Below are positions 60,746 to 64,000 of a DNA stretch of 64,000 nucleotides, in pieces. A program made the position numbers and the translations under genes. Position 1 is the stretch's first letter. The number at the start of each line of letters is the position of its first letter. The notes below the pieces were generated by a model. It ran no database searches, was not told the DNA's origin, and worked only from the letters and a program-made list of their open reading frames with translations. Origin of the DNA: Clostridiaceae bacterium Marseille-Q4143 (GTDB taxonomy: Bacteria; Bacillota; Clostridia; Lachnospirales; Lachnospiraceae); contig CP073693.1 in NCBI GenBank assembly GCA_018228645.1, positions 930,001 to 994,000 of the forward strand. Direction: 5' to 3'.

Positions 60746-61926
60746 ACTCTTGACTCCTCTACTGCCGGTACTCCTTCTACTTTGAGAATTGGCTCTTTCT
60801 TCAGAATTTTATAAACACCGATCGTAAGAATCGGAACCAGATACAGAACCATAAATGCATAAGAAATAGCTGTGTATCCTTTTTCAATCAATGCAATAAT
60901 TCCAAATTTGGACATCAGGCAGGCAGATACCAGGATCACAACGGTTATAACTGCCTGTTTTTTGCTGTCGAGTTCCTTCTTATTAATCTCTGCAAGTCCT
61001 ACATTAATCCGGCCAAGTAGTGCGTGGATAACACCAGTTGAAGTTTCAATAAGAGTCCATCCCATAACTACACCAAAGGCAACTGAGCAGATTGCCGGAG
61101 CATCGATGCTGTTCATCATGACAAGCCACGGAATCTGAGCACCAAGTACTTCTTCACTCGGATAGAAACTCATCAGTGAGAAATAGGTCAGGAACCACGG
61201 GATAGTCATCAACACGCCTGCCAGCAATCCACTGACTACACACTGTTTTCTGGATTCCTGTCTCTTCAGAGAGAACATGGATGCCGGATATACGCAAAGA
61301 TTATATGCCACATAGATGACACCAATCCAGAGAACCGGAAGAATACCGGTCTCTCCGGTATAACTCATATCAGAAGTTGCCATTACCCGGGTAATATTAT
61401 CATGTCCGTTTATGATTACCATGCCGCTGAAAATAATATATCCTGCATAGAGAAGAACTGTTCCCCAGGTTTCAAAGCGTTCAATCAACGCATCACCAAA
61501 GAACATCAATCCGCCGGTTACAGCTACAAGTAAAACAACTCCTGTCCAATAATTCAGTCCCGTTGTCTGTTCGACTATAGAACCGCTGGCCGATGCCATA
61601 ATCGCGATAACAAGAATCATCATCAGTACATATGCCACATCAAACAACGGCCATGCCGGTCCGATCAGCACTTTGATCATACTCTTGTAATCATAAGTCT
61701 TATATAATCTGGAAATTTCGAAAGTCAGAACTGCAACAACTGCAAATCCGATCAGAATACCGATTCCTGCGACCCATCCTTTCGCTCCAAATTTTGCTCC
61801 GTAGGATACGATCTCACGTCCTGTTGCATAGCCGCCTCCAATCAGTACTGACTGAAGCAGAATGCCTGGCAGAAGATATTTTCCGAATCCGCCTTCAAAG
61901 AATCCTTTTTTCTGCGTTCCACTCAT
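60742..61926 (-). CDS. YkvI-like membrane transporter (APC superfamily)
   Basis: The 394 aa product has about ten hydrophobic helices with LLPGILLQSVLIGGGYATGR near the start. It resembles the YkvI-type branch of amino-acid/sodium symporters; its substrate is unknown. Overlap with the aminotransferase gene suggests uptake or release of an amino acid handled by that enzyme. AAAGGAGGG lies upstream of ATG 61926. The leader carries a strong terminator between promoter and gene. Confidence 0.8.
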   Translation of the reverse strand: MSGTQKKGFFEGGFGKYLLPGILLQSVLIGGGYATGREIVSYGAKFGAKGWVAGIGILIGFAVVAVLTFEISRLYKTYDYKSMIKVLIGPAWPLFDVAYVLMMILVIAIMASASGSIVEQTTGLNYWTGVVLLVAVTGGLMFFGDALIERFETWGTVLLYAGYIIFSGMVIINGHDNITRVMATSDMSYTGETGILPVLWIGVIYVAYNLCVYPASMFSLKRQESRKQCVVSGLLAGVLMTIPWFLTYFSLMSFYPSEEVLGAQIPWLVMMNSIDAPAICSVAFGVVMGWTLIETSTGVIHALLGRINVGLAEINKKELDSKKQAVITVVILVSACLMSKFGIIALIEKGYTAISYAFMVLYLVPILTIGVYKILKKEPILKVEGVPAVEESRV

Positions 61927-61956
61927 ATCAATTGCCCTCCTTTTCATTCATAAAGT

Positions 61957-61999
61957 AAAAAAGAGCAGACAATGAATTTTTTGACTTCATTGTCTGCTC
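61957..61999 (-). terminator. Leader terminator between promoter and transporter gene
   Basis: GAGCAGACAATGAA and TTCATTGTCTGCTC form a perfect 14-bp stem with a nine-base loop. On the minus strand TTTTTT follows. The hairpin starts within about ten bases of the expected transcription start and ends about 30 bases before the gene. No gene lies upstream for it to terminate. Confidence 0.8.
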
Positions 62000-62014
62000 T
62001 TTCGTGTTGCGGCT

Positions 62015-62043
62015 ATTATGCTCTTTTTTTCTGTTTTCGTCAA
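62015..62043 (-). promoter_or_regulatory. Predicted promoter of the transporter-aminotransferase operon
   Basis: TTGACG (62038-62043), 17 bp and CATAAT (62015-62020) on the minus strand, directly before the leader hairpin. The rest of 62044-62160 is AT-rich with no visible gene. Confidence 0.65.
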
Positions 62044-62164
62044 TCTTTTTCACGTATTCAATAATATTTTCTGTATTTTTAAAATTCCTTTTTAATTTTT
62101 TCGATTTCTCTTTGAAAATCAGCAGAAACTTTTTTTAAATATTATGAACTTTTCCTATCCTCCC

Positions 62165-62193
62165 TTGCATGCCCTACTTTAATACACTATAAT
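62165..62193 (+). promoter_or_regulatory. Predicted promoter of the dacA-type gene
   Basis: TTGCAT (62165-62170), 17 bp and TATAAT (62188-62193), 34 bp before the start codon. Confidence 0.75.
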
Positions 62194-62227
62194 AGCAAAT
62201 AATAACATTCTTTTTATGAGGTAAATC

Positions 62228-63832
62228 ATGCATTTTATAAATAGATTAAAACGATATCTTCTCGTATCAGTGCTTTGTGTTACCACCGTCTTTTCCATGC
62301 CGGTGCAGGCAAAGACAAAATCTAAATCTAACGCACAAAAAGCCGCTGAGCAGGCGGCCGCTGCTGCCCTTCAGGCAGAAGTAGATGCCCGTTACAATAA
62401 AGAAATTGATTCCAACTCCTGGGAAAACTGGCCGACAGGCCCCCAGGTCTATGCAGAATCTGCCATTGTCATGGAAGCTTCTACCGGTACCATCTTGTAT
62501 GCAAAAGGCATTGACGAGCAGCATTATCCTGCCAGTATTACCAAGATTATGACCGTACTTCTTGCTCTGGAAAACTGCCAGATGGACGAGGAAGTTACAT
62601 TCTCCCACAATGCCGTTTATTCTATTGATTACGGAAGCAGCAGTATTGCCCGCGATGAGGGAGAGGTACTGACTGTAGAGGAATGTCTCTACGCTATCAT
62701 GCTGGAATCCGCCAATGAGTGCGCTAATGCCATCGCAGAGCATATCTCCGGTTCCACAGAAGAATTTGCGAATCTGATGAACCAGAAAGCTGCCGAACTG
62801 GGCTGTACCAACACGCATTTTGCAAATCCCAGCGGACTTCCCAATGAAGAACACTATACCAGTGCCCACGATATGGCACTCATTACCAGTGAAGCCACAA
62901 AACATGAGGAATTTCGAAAGATCAGCGGCACTTCGCGTTATGTCTTACGCGCTACCAACAAAAAATCTGACGAACTGTTGATGAATAACCATCATTATAT
63001 GATCTCCGGATACAAGACTTCCAAGTATCTGGATCCTACAGTATTTGCCGGCAAAACTGGTTATACCACTGCTGCACTAAATACACTGGTTACCTGTGCC
63101 ACCCGAAATGGTATGGACTTGGTCGTTGTCACTATGAAAAGCCAGGGAACTGCGGAAAAAGGAGTCCCCATTTACCCAGATACACAGAATCTGTTAAATT
63201 ATGCCACAGAAAATTTCCAGAAAGTAAATATCGCTGAAAATGAAACGAACTTTACGATTGGACAGAATCAGATGTTTGATGCCGGAACCTCCATTTTCGG
63301 AAATTCTGCACCAATGATTCAGATGGATACAGAAGGCTATGCCATACTTCCTGTCACAGCCTCCCTGTCAGATGCCACTCCAAGCCTGACCTTCAATGAC
63401 AACGGTGATGGGACGGATTCTGACATTATTGCCACTCTAAGTTACAGCTATGCGGGCCAGACCGTCGGTTCTACCAATCTCTATATGGCAGGCACCACCG
63501 ACACGCAGTTCCCGTTTTCCAACACAGAGAACGCATCTGATGACGCTGACGGTTCCGCCTCACAGAATCATATTTCGACCGCCCGGACTGCATCCGGTAT
63601 GCGGGTGATCAAAATTAACCTCCGGGTAATCGCATGGGCTGGCGGCACACTGGCAGCACTGATTATTGTCATCCTGCTGGGCCGTAAAATCATGAAAAAC
63701 TATTCCATCCGTTTTGATTTTATAACAAAACGGAGAAAGAGAGCAGACCGCAACTCTTTCTCCAGTAAAAACCGCAGACGTTATAAGAGCAGAAAACGCT
63801 GGAAAAGCAATTTCTTCAAAAAGTTCAAATAG
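62228..63832 (+). CDS. D-alanyl-D-alanine carboxypeptidase (DacA type), membrane-anchored
   Basis: This penicillin-binding protein trims the terminal D-Ala from wall peptides. The 534 aa product has a signal peptide (about 1-28), an Ala/Lys-rich stretch and the S11 domain with SxxK in YPASITKIMTVLLALENC, SxN in MLESANECANAIAEHI and KTG in VFAGKTGYTTAALNTL. A beta-rich C-terminal region (about 340-440) follows, then a membrane helix (about 478-497) and a very basic tail (KRRKRADRNSF to KKFK). GAGGT lies upstream of ATG 62228. It is longer than Bacillus DacA. Confidence 0.93.
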   Translation: MHFINRLKRYLLVSVLCVTTVFSMPVQAKTKSKSNAQKAAEQAAAAALQAEVDARYNKEIDSNSWENWPTGPQVYAESAIVMEASTGTILYAKGIDEQHYPASITKIMTVLLALENCQMDEEVTFSHNAVYSIDYGSSSIARDEGEVLTVEECLYAIMLESANECANAIAEHISGSTEEFANLMNQKAAELGCTNTHFANPSGLPNEEHYTSAHDMALITSEATKHEEFRKISGTSRYVLRATNKKSDELLMNNHHYMISGYKTSKYLDPTVFAGKTGYTTAALNTLVTCATRNGMDLVVVTMKSQGTAEKGVPIYPDTQNLLNYATENFQKVNIAENETNFTIGQNQMFDAGTSIFGNSAPMIQMDTEGYAILPVTASLSDATPSLTFNDNGDGTDSDIIATLSYSYAGQTVGSTNLYMAGTTDTQFPFSNTENASDDADGSASQNHISTARTASGMRVIKINLRVIAWAGGTLAALIIVILLGRKIMKNYSIRFDFITKRRKRADRNSFSSKNRRRYKSRKRWKSNFFKKFK

Positions 63833-63841
63833 GCAGAACCG

Positions 63842-64000
63842 TTATTCCTGTTCGCCTTCGTTCGCTTCCTGCATGTGAACCTCTTCTGATACCGCGCCGT
63901 CGGCATACCTTACACGAAGTACTGCCTGTGGCCAGTTGAGGTTCACGATTGCTTTTTTCTGACGTTCTTCTCCTGCCTTATGAATCTCATCCAGCAATTC
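63842..64000 (-). CDS. C-terminal end of an unrecognised protein (start off window)
   Basis: A minus-strand frame enters from the right edge and runs 52 codons to TAA at 63842-63844 (ELLDEIHKAGEERQKKAIVN, then AVLRVRYADGAVSEEVHMQE). The composition looks coding. It converges on the dacA-type gene with a 9-bp gap and no terminator. I do not recognise the family. Confidence 0.55.
   Translation of the reverse strand, partial: ELLDEIHKAGEERQKKAIVNLNWPQAVLRVRYADGAVSEEVHMQEANEGEQE

Noticed and set aside
1..64000. CRISPR array, prophage structural genes, restriction or toxin-antitoxin systems
   Set aside because: I looked for regularly spaced repeats and for typical protein motifs and saw none in this window.

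Overview
The window reads as chromosome of a spore-forming, anaerobic Firmicute, most probably family Lachnospiraceae (Clostridia). The reasons are the mazG-hup-rqcP-yabP-yabQ-divIC-spoIIE-tilS-hpt-ftsH block typical of Gram-positive spore formers, further sporulation genes (spoIID, a SpoIIQ-like gene, cotS, ytvI), a PerR/rubrerythrin oxidative-stress pair, a short archaeal-type prolyl-tRNA synthetase, a T-box leader before ileS and a TSCPD-domain protein. I do not assign a genus. Most genes lie on the minus strand.

Layout. 1-9.2 kb: a flagellar operon on the minus strand (lytic transglycosylase, flgB, fliE, fliF, fliG) and a giant PAS/GGDEF/EAL/GAF/GGDEF protein. This locus is eroded. flgC is absent between flgB and fliE, a response regulator after the cyclic-di-GMP gene is frameshifted with its phosphoacceptor region deleted, and the flagellin gene survives only as a 3' fragment. 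9.2-9.9 kb: a junction zone with an excisionase-like HTH gene, short repeats and tRNA-Gln, looking like the scar of an integrative element. 10-16.6 kb: starch and oligosaccharide use (two GH13 enzymes, an FGGY kinase, a 2-hydroxyacid dehydrogenase). 16.9-24.5 kb: the sporulation/division/tRNA-modification block. 24.5-35.4 kb: phosphoglucomutase, CotS, CCA enzyme, ProS, a Trk/Ktr potassium system, YtvI, an RluA-type enzyme and MTA/SAH nucleosidase. The CCA enzyme fits the two tRNA genes, neither of which encodes its CCA end.

35.2-41 kb is the mobile zone. An IS1634-type element sits between two identical 253-bp direct repeats that duplicate the mtnN promoter and first 53 codons. An IS1182-type element lies beside a broken ArsC/Spx-like gene, followed by about 700 bp without a clear gene. 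41-46.6 kb: a secreted protein, an anti-sigma-like DUF4367 protein and an ECF sigma factor, with murG placed between the last two on the other strand; then HIT, an orphan histidine kinase, GIY-YIG, tRNA-Lys and trmB. 46.8-47.0 kb: a cluster of DnaA boxes with no gene. 47.2-64 kb: perR-rubrerythrin with a perfect operator palindrome, an SH3/NlpC-P60 hydrolase with a WalR-type box, a DEAD-box helicase, TrhA, spoIIQ/spoIID, glgP, T-box-ileS, a D-amino-acid-type aminotransferase with a YkvI-like transporter behind a leader terminator, and a DacA-type carboxypeptidase.

I did not find a clear new multi-gene defence or biosynthetic system. The most unusual signals are the eroded flagellar locus with a repeat-built promoter, the matching 5' leader hairpins of the two tRNA genes (same loop GACAACA, different stems), the 253-bp IS duplication, the DnaA-box cluster and the leader terminator of the transporter/aminotransferase operon.
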